A stretch of 11,940 nucleotides of DNA from Acidobacteriota bacterium. Its GTDB lineage: Bacteria > Acidobacteriota > Terriglobia > Terriglobales > Acidobacteriaceae. Location: assembly GCA_003225595.1 (NCBI GenBank), contig QIAR01000112.1, positions 1 through 11,940 of the forward strand, read 5' to 3'. The notes below the pieces were generated by a model, which did no database searches, had not been told where the DNA came from, and saw nothing but the letters and a program-made list of their open reading frames with translations. The first letter of the stretch is position 1. Each line of letters starts with the position of its first letter. The position numbers and the translations under genes were made by a program. Below are positions 1-7,046 of this stretch, one piece after another.

Positions 1-1583
1 TGTGGCTCTTGGCCCTGGACACTTGGATCCTTCAGCCGATCCACAGAAAAATTGACCTGATACTTAACTAAGTAGTTGAGATACCAGTTGATGCCAAAGG
101 TGAACTGGTCGGTATGATCGTCAAAAGTGGGCACAAATCCCGGTGTGAAAGGGTTGGGTTGGTTCATGCCCGGTTCCTTCGCCTGAATTTTGCTGTAGCG
201 GAATCCGAGTTCCCAAGCTCCCCATCCGTGCCCTCCGCCCGCTGCTTCCGGGCCAAGGAATGGCTGCTTCACTTTTGGCGTCCCGTTTTCCGGACGGGTT
301 TCACCGGTTAAGAGGTAAGTGACCGACCCGTAGCCAGCCTTGGCTATGATCCCCGGAAGGTCGCTGAACCCGAGCGCATTGGCCTGCTCTGAGCCAACTC
401 CGCGCCGGAATTGGTTGAGCTGATCGTATTCGGCGCGCACCGCCCAAGGTCCATGTACCCAAGTGGCCTCGCCGTTGTAGCGCTCGATCGGGCCATTGAT
501 CCTGAACGAGGGGAAGAAAGTGTAAGCCACATCCGGCATGGCGGCGCCAAAGCTGTTCTCACCGGAAAGTCCCCGGCTACGGCCATGGGCGATCGCTCCC
601 CCGAAGGCCAGCCCTTGAAGGACGTGATCCTTCTTCTTCTTCCAGGGATAGAAGCGAAGCCTCCCGATTACTTCCGGCTCGTTGGTCGTATTAGGAGCCA
701 GGATTCCCTTGCCATTGAATGCGCTCACCCAATACTGGACGCCGCCGCCGGAAATGTCCCCGTGAACCGTAGCGCCGGGGCTGCGGTAGGCCGTAGCAGC
801 AGCCGGGTACAGGAGCGCCGCCAGCGATCGTTCCACAAAATCCAGGTTGGATGCGCCTATCAGTTCTTCCTGGGAGTAGGGCTCTTTGTACTGTCCAGCT
901 TGGAATTGGAAAGCCGGGACGGGCTTGATGTTGACGTACAGGTCGCGAAGCGAAAGGCCGTTGCTGGCGGCAGCATCGAGCAGCACCGCGTAGTCATAGT
1001 GCGTGCCGAAGTTGCCCTGAAAACCGAAACGAGCACGCCGAATGAGAAACGTGTCCGAAGGCGCGCCATCGCCGTTGTAAGCACGGTAATCGCTCTGGAA
1101 GTATCCGTACGGCTGAATCTGGAACTTACCGTCTGTGCTCTTTATGAAGAAATGCTCCCCATTCCAGCCGGCGACCACGGCGGTCTCTTTTTTCTCAGCA
1201 GGCTTCTTGTCCGATGGCTTGGCCGCTTGAGCGGTCTCCGCCGGTTCAGCGGCGGCCTCGGGCTGCACAATCACGGCATTCACGAGGTGAGCACCGTCCG
1301 TTGCTTGCTGGCTGGTCTGGAGCGGATGGGAAGCGTTGGCCGCTTGTGGGTTAGCTTCAGCCAGGCGCTGAACCATCGCTTTCAGTTCCTCGATGGTCGG
1401 CCGTTGCTTGACGACTTCGCTGCGCAACTGCTCGACTTCTTCCCTGGTTGCGCCTTCCTTGGTTGCGCCCGTAGGAGGCGATGCTACGTTTTTGTCGGCG
1501 GATCCATCGCCTTGTGCGTAGGCGAACGAACCCAGCGCGATGAGAAACAATACCAGCACGAAGCATGTTGTTAGCGAGCGCAT
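1..1583 (-). CDS. OprP/OprO-type outer-membrane porin, 3' end cut by window edge
   Basis: The reverse strand is open from ATG at 1583 to the left edge: 527 codons with no stop, so the C-terminus is missing. Residues 1-23 form a signal peptide ending AYA before Gln24. Residues about 46-76 (REEVEQLRSEVV onward) look like a coiled coil, and residues about 80-135 are an Ala/Pro/Lys-rich linker. From about residue 150 the sequence is barrel-like, with alternating aromatic and polar strands and the motif FLIRRARFGFQG (179-190), typical of the phosphate-selective porin O/P family. Later segments (QFQAGQYKEPYS, FVERSL, GRLRFYPW) fit the same family. The protein should sit in the outer membrane as a substrate-selective channel. 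The coiled-coil extension is a known feature of some non-proteobacterial porins and may contact peptidoglycan or assist trimerisation. A GGGAGAG ribosome binding site lies 7 bases before the ATG. Family assignment is firm; substrate (phosphate, polyphosphate or other anion) cannot be told. Confidence 0.88.
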   Translation of the reverse strand, partial: MRSLTTCFVLVLFLIALGSFAYAQGDGSADKNVASPPTGATKEGATREEVEQLRSEVVKQRPTIEELKAMVQRLAEANPQAANASHPLQTSQQATDGAHLVNAVIVQPEAAAEPAETAQAAKPSDKKPAEKKETAVVAGWNGEHFFIKSTDGKFQIQPYGYFQSDYRAYNGDGAPSDTFLIRRARFGFQGNFGTHYDYAVLLDAAASNGLSLRDLYVNIKPVPAFQFQAGQYKEPYSQEELIGASNLDFVERSLAALLYPAAATAYRSPGATVHGDISGGGVQYWVSAFNGKGILAPNTTNEPEVIGRLRFYPWKKKKDHVLQGLAFGGAIAHGRSRGLSGENSFGAAMPDVAYTFFPSFRINGPIERYNGEATWVHGPWAVRAEYDQLNQFRRGVGSEQANALGFSDLPGIIAKAGYGSVTYLLTGETRPENGTPKVKQPFLGPEAAGGGHGWGAWELGFRYSKIQAKEPGMNQPNPFTPGFVPTFDDHTDQFTFGINWYLNYLVKYQVNFSVDRLKDPSVQGQEP

Positions 1584-1709
1584 GTTCTTACTCTCCCAGA
1601 AAGATTTGTCGAAACCGCCCGAGGCATACGAATCTGTCAGGGCAACCGACAAAAACCTCTGTCTAAATGAATTCGTCCACCGGTCTGAAAAGCGGACCAA
1701 TCTGCCGGG

Positions 1710-1739
1710 TTGCCCGTTTATCACGTTCAAATGCATAAT
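1710..1739 (+). promoter_or_regulatory. candidate promoter for the DinB-fold gene
   Basis: TTGCCC (1710-1715) and CATAAT (1734-1739, five of six) are separated by 18 bases. The predicted start near 1746 lies about 57 bases before the ATG at 1803. The -35 match is weak (three of six). It interlocks with the reverse-strand porin promoter, so RNA polymerase could probably occupy only one at a time. Confidence 0.35.
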
Positions 1740-1744
1740 GTCAA
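1717..1744 (-). promoter_or_regulatory. candidate promoter for the porin gene
   Basis: On the reverse strand a perfect TTGACA (1739-1744) is followed after 16 bases by GATAAA (1717-1722), a four-of-six match to TATAAT. Transcription would start near 1710 and give a leader of about 125 bases before the porin ATG. It overlaps the candidate promoter of the opposite gene. Seen by eye only. Confidence 0.45.
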
Positions 1745-1802
1745 GCAATTTCGCGGCAACGACAAAAGGGGTCATTTTCTGCCATCCGCAATGGGAGGAG
1801 TT

Positions 1803-2375
1803 ATGAAGTTCAGTAAGGGGTTGGCTACTATGGCGTTGGCAATGGCTGTTCTGCCGACGGCAGCTCAACAAGAGCAGATTCCCACGAGCATCGCGAGTAG
1901 CGTCGCGCAACCGTTCGAAATGGTCCAGCGGGACTTCCTGGCCGTCGCGGAAGCGATGCCCGAAACAAAATATTCGTTCGCGCCCACCGACGGTAATTTC
2001 AAAGGTGTACGCACTTTCGCCGAGCAAGTGAAGCATGTGGCCTGCGCGAATTTCGCGTTTTTCGACGAGATTGAAGGCAGGACTCCACCCGATCATTGTG
2101 AGAAGGGTGGCCCCAGCCCCGCGAAGACCAAAGCGGAATTGCTCAAGTACCTGCGCGAGTCGTTCGTCTATGGGAACCGAGTGCTGGCGACAGTGAATGC
2201 GCAGAACGCGCTTTCGCGGGTTGACGGTCCATATGCCGGCCCGAACACTCGCCTCGGAATTTCTGTTGTAGCCGTGTGGCACATTACCGACCACTACGGT
2301 CAAATCGTAGAATACCTGCGAATGAACGGTATTGTGCCGCCGACTACGCAGCAATACCCACTGGCGGTGCGCTAA
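1803..2375 (+). CDS. exported DinB-fold (DinB/YfiT-like) protein
   Basis: 190 residues. The start at 1803 is set by the GGAGGAG at 1794-1800; an in-frame ATG 93 bases upstream has no comparable site. Residues 1-21 form a signal peptide (Lys-containing N-terminus, hydrophobic core, cleavage near AAQ), so the mature protein is probably periplasmic. The rest is a four-helix DinB-like bundle. His78 (in VKHVACANF) plus His160 and His164 (in WHITDHYGQ) match the three-histidine metal site of the family. The family includes metal-dependent thiol transferases and many proteins of unknown function, and no substrate can be assigned here. Export is unusual for the classical cytoplasmic members but is, from memory, common in Acidobacteriota paralogues. 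An alpha/beta hydrolase gene follows 115 bases downstream on the same strand. Confidence 0.85.
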   Translation: MKFSKGLATMALAMAVLPTAAQQEQIPTSIASSVAQPFEMVQRDFLAVAEAMPETKYSFAPTDGNFKGVRTFAEQVKHVACANFAFFDEIEGRTPPDHCEKGGPSPAKTKAELLKYLRESFVYGNRVLATVNAQNALSRVDGPYAGPNTRLGISVVAVWHITDHYGQIVEYLRMNGIVPPTTQQYPLAVR

Positions 2376-2490
2376 GCGACTCGCGGTAGTTCCCGCTGAC
2401 TTGATGTTTGTTAATGCCGCAAGCCACTGCCGCCAGTCCGTGTGGAATTGGAACTCGCCATCGATAACTTGCAAGCAATCGGAGCCATTA

Positions 2491-3417
2491 ATGAGCAAGC
2501 CGAGCCAAATCGTTTTCGGAGCCGTATTGTTTTGTGCTCTGTGCTTTTGGTGCCAAGCTCAGCCACAAACCACAAACACCGTTCAGCCGGGGCGAGGCTC
2601 TTTCGTTCTGGTTGAGGCATCGAAACTGTACTATGAGGAATGCGGAACTGCATCCCAGACCGTAGTACTGATTCACGATGGTGTCGTCAATTCCGCCGTC
2701 TGGGATGATGTGTGGCCTGAATTCTGTAAGCACTTTCACGCCATCCGATATGACCGTCGCGGATACGGTCGTTCCCCTGCAGCGACCACGTGGTATTCCG
2801 AAACCGACGACCTTGTCACACTCTTACATTATTTGAAGGTAGATCACGCTGCGCTCGTCGGCAGCTCCCATGGCGGTGAATTGTCTATCGATTTCACACT
2901 TGCTCATCCCGAGATCGTTCAGCAGCTGGTTCTGGTCGGTGCGGTCGTTAGCGGGATGCCGTACTCCGAGCATTTCCTCGACCGCGGCAAACATGCCTTC
3001 CAACTCCTCGACAAAGGTGACATGAAAGGCGCTATCTCGGAGTGGTCCAAAGACAAATACCTGATTGCGCCGGGTAACGATGCCGCGAGGAAGCGCCTTT
3101 TCGATCTGCTCTCCTCGAATCCGCAGGATATGAATCACCCCGATTATCCACCCCGCCCTAAGCCGGCTCTCTCCAGGCTGCACGAGATCCGGGTACCGAC
3201 GCTCCTTCTCGTAGGTGACGCCGATATTCCCGACGTTCATGCCCACGCAGGCGCAATCGAAGCCGGAATACCACGGGCGCGCCCTGTGGTGATAGCAGGC
3301 GTCGGCCATATTATGTACCTTGAAAAACCGGCAGAGTTCAGCCGTTTGGCAATCAGCTTTATCGAGCAGAACGGCAATGGCTCGGAAGGTCGGCCGAATG
3401 CGGCAGGTCTTCGGTGA
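2491..3417 (+). CDS. exported alpha/beta-fold hydrolase
   Basis: 308 residues. ATG 2491 is chosen because GGAG at 2481-2484 precedes it and a signal peptide follows immediately (residues 1-23, hydrophobic core then CQA before Gln24). A longer in-frame ORF from 2332 would overlap the previous gene and hide the signal peptide. The alpha/beta hydrolase pattern is complete: IHDG at 61-64 for the oxyanion region, YDRRGYGRS (87-95), nucleophile elbow GSSHG with Ser126, acid Asp245 in VGDADIPD, and His273 in GVGHIMYLEKP. The length is ordinary for the family. Substrate is unknown; esterases, C-C bond hydrolases and haloperoxidase-like enzymes share this layout. Exported location suggests action on an imported or extracellular ester or lactone, which is inference. 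Possible co-transcription with the DinB-fold gene across a 115-bp gap with no clear terminator. Confidence 0.85.
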   Translation: MSKPSQIVFGAVLFCALCFWCQAQPQTTNTVQPGRGSFVLVEASKLYYEECGTASQTVVLIHDGVVNSAVWDDVWPEFCKHFHAIRYDRRGYGRSPAATTWYSETDDLVTLLHYLKVDHAALVGSSHGGELSIDFTLAHPEIVQQLVLVGAVVSGMPYSEHFLDRGKHAFQLLDKGDMKGAISEWSKDKYLIAPGNDAARKRLFDLLSSNPQDMNHPDYPPRPKPALSRLHEIRVPTLLLVGDADIPDVHAHAGAIEAGIPRARPVVIAGVGHIMYLEKPAEFSRLAISFIEQNGNGSEGRPNAAGLR

Positions 3418-3537
3418 TTACTGTTCCGACTTGCCGGATCAGATTTGGATCGGTGGCGCAGGGCTGTTCTCCACAGCCTCCAAAAAGTCGCGCCTCATCG
3501 AAAAACCGGCCCCCTCGATAGTGCATCTAATTTGTCG

Positions 3538-4425
3538 GTGGGATTCGAAAAAATAAAGCACGCGCTCAGACGCACTTATGCTGATGTGGTCGAGAACCAC
3601 ACGATGCAGATGGCCGCGGCGTTGTCCTACTACTTCGTTCTGTCTCTTTTTCCGGCTCTAATTTTTTTATCTGCCATTGTGGCCTATTTGCCGGTCCCGG
3701 ATTTGTTCAACCAAACCTTGGCTTTAATGGCGCGTTTCTTGCCGGCTGACACGATGGGCCTAGTCCGCAGGGTCTTAGCTGACGTTGTCTCTCCCAACAA
3801 AGGAACGTTCCTCTCGTTTGGAATCCTGGGCACCCTGTGGGCGGCATCCGGTGGTTTTTCCGCAGCGATTGAAGCTTTGAATATTGCTTATGATGTCAAA
3901 GATGATCGGCCGTTCTGGAAAACACGCCCTCTCGCCGTCGGCTTGGCCTTCATAACCGGAGCCCTTTTGCTGGTTGCATTAGGCGTCATGATTGTGGGGC
4001 CCGAATTTGGAGGTTGGCTGGCTGCTCGAGTCCATCTGTCCGCGGTTTTCGTCCTGTTGTGGCCGTACATTCACTGGACCATCGCCATCGGGTTCACCGT
4101 CCTCGCGCTCGAGACTCTCTATTTCCTTGCCCCAAACATCAAGCAGCGTTTTCTCGCAACCCTGCCCGGTGCGGTTCTCGCCGTGGGCTGCTGGATTGGC
4201 TTGTCTTATCTTCTCGGGATTTATTTCCGCCATTTCGCTAACTTCAACAAGACTTACGGAACGCTGGGCGCGGCAATTGCGCTGATGATATGGCTCTACT
4301 GGACAGGTTTTGCCATGCTCGTGGGAGCAGAACTGAACGCAGAACTGGCAAAAGTAAGCAGCGAGGGCAGGTTAGAAGAAAAGCGTGAACCTCCCCCAAT
4401 TACAAAGATTGATCTTGTGGCCTGA
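3538..4425 (+). CDS. YihY/BrkB-family inner-membrane protein
   Basis: Integral membrane protein of the YihY/virulence factor BrkB family, once mis-named ribonuclease BN. About 295 residues if the GTG at 3538 is used. Hallmarks: MAAALSYYFVLSLFPALIFL in helix one (about 25-44), TLWAASGGFSAAIEALNIAYD (about 99-119), LETLYFLAPN (191-200), and the C-terminal block with SYLLGIYFRHF, NKTYGTLGAAIALMIWLYW and GAELNAEL. About six membrane segments are visible. The start is uncertain: TTG 3445 would add 31 polar residues, GTG 3538 gives the usual family N-terminus (VGFEKIKHALRRTYADV), and ATG 3604 would remove most of the first cytoplasmic helix. None has a good ribosome binding site. Function is not established; proposed roles include transport and envelope integrity. 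The polar C-terminal tail (about 272-295) is probably cytoplasmic. Confidence 0.85.
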   Translation: MGFEKIKHALRRTYADVVENHTMQMAAALSYYFVLSLFPALIFLSAIVAYLPVPDLFNQTLALMARFLPADTMGLVRRVLADVVSPNKGTFLSFGILGTLWAASGGFSAAIEALNIAYDVKDDRPFWKTRPLAVGLAFITGALLLVALGVMIVGPEFGGWLAARVHLSAVFVLLWPYIHWTIAIGFTVLALETLYFLAPNIKQRFLATLPGAVLAVGCWIGLSYLLGIYFRHFANFNKTYGTLGAAIALMIWLYWTGFAMLVGAELNAELAKVSSEGRLEEKREPPPITKIDLVA

Positions 4426-4749
4426 GCATTGCACCTTCTCGAACCTAATGCAGAAAGGATCAATCACCACAGCCACGGGTGCATGTTTCGTTAGGCAGCT
4501 TTCGCGTACGACTTGTCATCCCATCTCCTGCGGCAACATCTTCCAAGGACGTCGCTGCGAAGAACGTTGAGCCGCTCGAGGCAAGGCCGTGTTCAAGCAT
4601 TCGTGGGTGAACCATCTGGACTGATTCATTGACTATTTTCGTCAGGGAGCAACAATCGGATCTGAATAGGAGTTTTTTGGATCTCCAGCCAGCCTTCGTT
4701 CCCCGGTGCTAGACTATCCGCTCGTTGCTTCACTTTCTGGGGACTGATT
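4426..4749. other. intergenic gap without a recognised gene
   Basis: This 324-base stretch lies between the YihY-type gene and the isoaspartyl peptidase gene. No ORF here has a ribosome binding site or a recognisable product. Two weak signals are present: an imperfect hairpin GCATT/AATGC just after the YihY stop without a T-run, and TTGACT (4629-4634) with AACAAT (4651-4656) at 16-base spacing, a possible rightward promoter. Neither is strong enough to call alone. Confidence 0.5.
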
Positions 4750-5667
4750 TTGTCCAAGGATCCTGTTCTGGTTGCCCACGGCGGTGCTTGGGGCATTCCT
4801 GATGACATGGTCGAGGCTCATCTCAACGGCGTGCGCAATGCGATCGCTGCAGGCTGGCACGCGCTAAGTCACGGCGGTTCCGCGGCCGACGCAGTTGAGG
4901 AAGCCGTGGTCATCATGGAAGATGACGATGCTTTCGATGCGGGCCGCGGCAGCTTCCTCAACCGTGAAGGCAAGGTGCAACTCGATGCTCTCATCATGGA
5001 CGGGGCTACGCTACGCGCCGGCGGCCTGGGCTGCGTGGAGCACATCCGGAATCCGATTCGTGCCGCCCGCAAAATCCTCAGCGAGAGCCCGCATGTGTAT
5101 TTCGTCGCGGAGGGCGCCGAACGCTTTGCCGCCGAGCACGGCATTCCGCTCTGCAAGAACGAAGACCTGATCATCCCTCGTGAAGTCGAGCGTCTGCGTG
5201 AATTCCAGTCGCGCACCTCAGAGGAGAGGGCAGATCTCTTCGCGCCTACCATCTCGCACGACACTGTCGGCGCGGTTGCCCTTGATCGGGATGGCAATAT
5301 TGCCGCCGCAACCTCCACCGGCGGAACGCTCAACAAAGCTCCCGGCCGGCTGGGCGACTCCTCACTCATTGGTTGTGGCTGCTATGCCGATAACGAAAGC
5401 GCCGCCGTCTCGACCACTGGCTGGGGCGAACCCATCATGAAGTTGGTGCTGGCGAAATGGTCCGCTGATCGAGTGTTCGCCGGGAACGCGCCGCAGTGGG
5501 TGGTCCTCGAGGCAATGGAGTATCTGAAGAACCGCGTCGCCGGTCACGGCGGCATAATTCTTCTCGACGCCCGCGGCCGCTTCGGCATCGCTCACAACAC
5601 TCCTCGCATGGCTTGGGCGTTCAAAACGACAAAAGAGGAAACCTCCGGCATTGACCGTAACGCGTAG
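4750..5667 (+). CDS. isoaspartyl peptidase / plant-type L-asparaginase (Ntn hydrolase)
   Basis: 305 residues from a TTG start at 4750, preceded by GGGGA at about 4739-4743. The protein begins at once with VLVAHGGAWGIPDD, the conserved N-terminal strand of the family, so no later start is plausible. Type-2 asparaginases are made as a proenzyme that cleaves itself between an alpha and a beta subunit. The cleavage site is visible as H170-D171-Thr172-V-G-A-V-A, with Thr172 as nucleophile. The supporting threonine in ATSTGG (188-192) and the binding segment GRLGDSSLIGCGCYAD (199-214) are intact. Other conserved blocks are HGGSAADAVE (41-50) and DAGRGSFLN (63-71). The enzyme hydrolyses isoaspartyl dipeptides and asparagine, recycling damaged peptides, most likely in the cytoplasm as no signal peptide is present. 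The specificity split between the two substrates cannot be read from sequence. Confidence 0.92.
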   Translation: MSKDPVLVAHGGAWGIPDDMVEAHLNGVRNAIAAGWHALSHGGSAADAVEEAVVIMEDDDAFDAGRGSFLNREGKVQLDALIMDGATLRAGGLGCVEHIRNPIRAARKILSESPHVYFVAEGAERFAAEHGIPLCKNEDLIIPREVERLREFQSRTSEERADLFAPTISHDTVGAVALDRDGNIAAATSTGGTLNKAPGRLGDSSLIGCGCYADNESAAVSTTGWGEPIMKLVLAKWSADRVFAGNAPQWVVLEAMEYLKNRVAGHGGIILLDARGRFGIAHNTPRMAWAFKTTKEETSGIDRNA

Positions 5668-5972
5668 CATTCCGGCGAGACAGCAATTCTTGGCAGCTTT
5701 ATGTGACGTGACACTGCATATGCCACCAGGTGGACGAGGCTGAAAAGGAGATTCCGCCGCAAGACGCTCTGCAGAGCAACAGTAAGCAACAATAGTATAG
5801 GATTGCAGCCGTTCAGTATCTCAGAGCTAAAGCTCACTCGATTCAGGATTGTAAAATGCACGGCGTAGAGCCGCGCACCATCAAAAAACACCGGATTCCA
5901 AATTGCGAAATTAGAAATATTCAATTGCAAATGGACGACGTTCCCAACATTCTTATTCCAAGGGAGGTACTC
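5668..5972. other. intergenic gap; 12-bp palindrome, no recognised gene
   Basis: About 305 bases between the isoaspartyl peptidase stop and the small-protein start. It contains a perfect 12-bp palindrome GCTCTGCAGAGC (5766-5777), a CCACC-A-GGTGG palindrome (5723-5733), and an AT-rich stretch with two related words, AAATTGCGAAAT and CAATTGCAAAT, just before the small gene. An in-frame ATG at 5856 would extend the downstream protein by 39 residues but has a weaker ribosome binding site. No convincing promoter pair was found. Confidence 0.5.
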
Positions 5973-6188
5973 ATGGACGAAGTACCTACTGTGTCAGTCG
6001 GCTCGCGCCGCAATGAAGATATTGCGCTCGATTTGATGAAATTTGTCGCCATGACTACGGGTTATGGCCGGACGAGCTCTACTGGAGTGGGATTTCAGGG
6101 TGGAGGCGCAGACAAGCCCGAGGAGTACGCCGCGCACCTGCTGGAACTTTACGGACGCTGTCTCGCAGCGGTGCAGGGAAAGAAATAG
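5973..6188 (+). CDS. small conserved-looking protein of unknown function, 71 aa
   Basis: The ATG at 5973 sits 4 bases after GGGAGGT (5962-5968), one of the best ribosome binding sites in the window. That supports a real gene. The protein has an acidic and hydrophobic helix-like segment (residues 12-28, RRNEDIALDLMKFVAMT), a Gly/Ser-rich linker (30-47, TGYGRTSSTGVGFQGGG), and a second amphipathic helix (49-66, PEEYAAHLLELYGRCLAAV). There is no signal peptide or membrane segment; it has one Cys (63). The helix-loop-helix layout could suit a small regulator or subunit that binds a partner, but no family was recognised and no function is claimed. I have an impression of similar short proteins in other Acidobacteriota; this was not checked. 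It stands alone, with a segment rich in inverted repeats directly after its stop. Confidence 0.65.
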   Translation: MDEVPTVSVGSRRNEDIALDLMKFVAMTTGYGRTSSTGVGFQGGGADKPEEYAAHLLELYGRCLAAVQGKK

Positions 6189-6189
6189 A

Positions 6190-6289
6190 TCTCGTGCCAG
6201 CCTGACGTTTCGAGCTGGTCCCCAACAAAATTGGGTTCGTGTTAGCAGGTTAATTCGGGAATGTTTCGACCAGTCCTGAGCTGGCGAGA
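6190..6289 (+). other. nested inverted repeats after the small gene (possible structured RNA)
   Basis: Starting two bases after the stop codon, TCTC (6190-6193) plus GCCAGC (6196-6201) pairs with GCTGGC plus GAGA (6280-6289), giving a 10-bp stem with a 2-base bulge. Inside it CTGGTC (6215-6220) pairs with GACCAG (6268-6273), and CCCAA-CAAAA-TTGGG (6221-6235) forms a hairpin. The arms are properly nested, so they could fold together in RNA. There is no T-run, so it is not a normal intrinsic terminator. It could be a stable 3' end, a small RNA or a palindromic repeat element. Confidence 0.4.
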
Positions 6290-6360
6290 AATTAGCGATC
6301 CCGGCTGGCAAGGACAAGGAAAGGTTACGGTCTGGACTGGTTAGAGAGCGTCCCCCACAT

Positions 6361-6399
6361 GAAAAAAAGAAAGAAGCCGCGGGCACCAACCGCGGTTCA
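6361..6399 (-). terminator. intrinsic terminator of the charge-segregated protein gene
   Basis: Read on the reverse strand, CCGCGG (6390-6395), a 7-base loop, CCGCGG (6377-6382), then a pyrimidine tract with seven Ts in a row (6362-6368). Flanking GAA/TTC adds three pairs beyond a single bulged base. It lies about 120 bases after the stop of the gene ending at 6519, in the correct orientation for it. Confidence 0.7.
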
Positions 6400-6518
6400 T
6401 ATCATCCGACTCCGAATCTTGACACACCGGGCCGAGAGCGCCCGCGCGATGATCACCGACACTGAGCTTTCACTTTGCTCCCAACCGGGAACGGCTGGAG
6501 TTGCAGGGCGTACGCCGC

Positions 6519-6926
6519 TTAGCGGCGGCGGCCGCCCTTTCTGCTGCTCTTTTTCTTGCCACTTGATTTTCTGCCAGCGGATTTTCCGCGCCTGCTCCTG
6601 GATCGCGTACCACTCGATTTTTTCCGAGCCGGAGCTTTCTTCTTGGCCGCCTTCTTCGCCGGTTTTTTCTTAGCTGCTTTTTTCTTAGCTACTTTTTTCT
6701 TGGCCGGCTTACCTTCGCCGCCTCCGCCACCACCAGTCGGAGTAGGGCGCGGCTCGGGAGCCGGGGCCCCTGGCAAGGTCACCGGTTCGCTCCCGGAGAT
6801 TCCGGATTCCTCCTCTTCCTCTTCCTCTTCGTAATCTTCTTCTAGCGATTCGCCATACCCGCCGGTTTCTCCATATTCATCCGTTTCGTCATCACGTCCG
6901 TAGAGGGTTACGTCGTCAAAGGTCAT
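6519..6926 (-). CDS. charge-segregated protein with histone H1-like Lys/Ala tail
   Basis: 135 residues from ATG 6926, with a perfect AGGAGG (6931-6936) four bases upstream. Residues 1-40 are strongly acidic (20 Asp/Glu, including eight consecutive Glu at 33-40) with a single Arg and no Lys. Residues 41-72 are a Pro/Gly linker with six consecutive Gly (65-70). Residues 73-135 contain no acidic residue and consist of KKKxA pentapeptide repeats (about 74-98), then Arg/Ser/Gly/Lys. The tail resembles bacterial histone H1-like and AlgP-type tails that bind DNA or RNA non-specifically. A role in nucleoid compaction or RNA binding is inference. The acidic head could mask the tail or recruit basic partners. 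The whole protein is probably disordered. It has its own extended -10 promoter and terminator, so it is a single-gene unit. Confidence 0.75.
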   Translation of the reverse strand: MTFDDVTLYGRDDETDEYGETGGYGESLEEDYEEEEEEEESGISGSEPVTLPGAPAPEPRPTPTGGGGGGEGKPAKKKVAKKKAAKKKPAKKAAKKKAPARKKSSGTRSRSRRGKSAGRKSSGKKKSSRKGGRRR

Positions 6927-7046
6927 CGTTCCTCCTGAATTTTTGGCTGCCCAGCGCGCCCAAATGTCGCGCGAGAGCTGTGAGCCTTTAGAGAAATAGA
7001 AAGACAGCTGCGGACAGAAACTTCATCACTTGTCAAACGGCGCGCG

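Larger units (their letters stand above)
6189..6518. other. 330-base gap between convergent genes
   Basis: This convergent intergenic region holds the nested inverted repeats (6190-6289) and the leftward terminator (6361-6399). A third copy of the word GCTGGC lies at about 6304-6309. No convincing ORF or promoter was seen in the remainder. Confidence 0.5.

Noticed and set aside
411..1574. Forward 387-codon ORF
   Set aside because: It lies antisense to the porin frame, which carries a signal peptide, coiled coil and porin motifs. The forward translation has low-quality composition and no ribosome binding site.
1710..1802. Longer N-terminus for the DinB-fold protein
   Set aside because: It would bury the signal peptide, and the ribosome binding site supports ATG 1803.
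2332..2490. Longer N-terminus for the alpha/beta hydrolase
   Set aside because: It overlaps the DinB-fold gene and puts 53 unrelated residues before a clear signal peptide starting at 2491.
4426..4570. Forward ORF 4385-4570 after the YihY-type gene
   Set aside because: It overlaps the YihY coding end out of frame and has no ribosome binding site or recognisable content.
4869..5369. Reverse 166-codon ORF
   Set aside because: It is the shadow of the isoaspartyl peptidase gene, whose catalytic motifs are all intact on the forward strand; the reverse product is Ser/Arg-rich filler.
6556..6834. Forward 92-codon ORF with Phe/Leu/Ala-rich repeats resembling a membrane protein
   Set aside because: It is the complement of the Lys/Ala repeats of the histone-like gene. 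The reverse gene has a perfect AGGAGG, promoter and terminator; the forward ORF has none.
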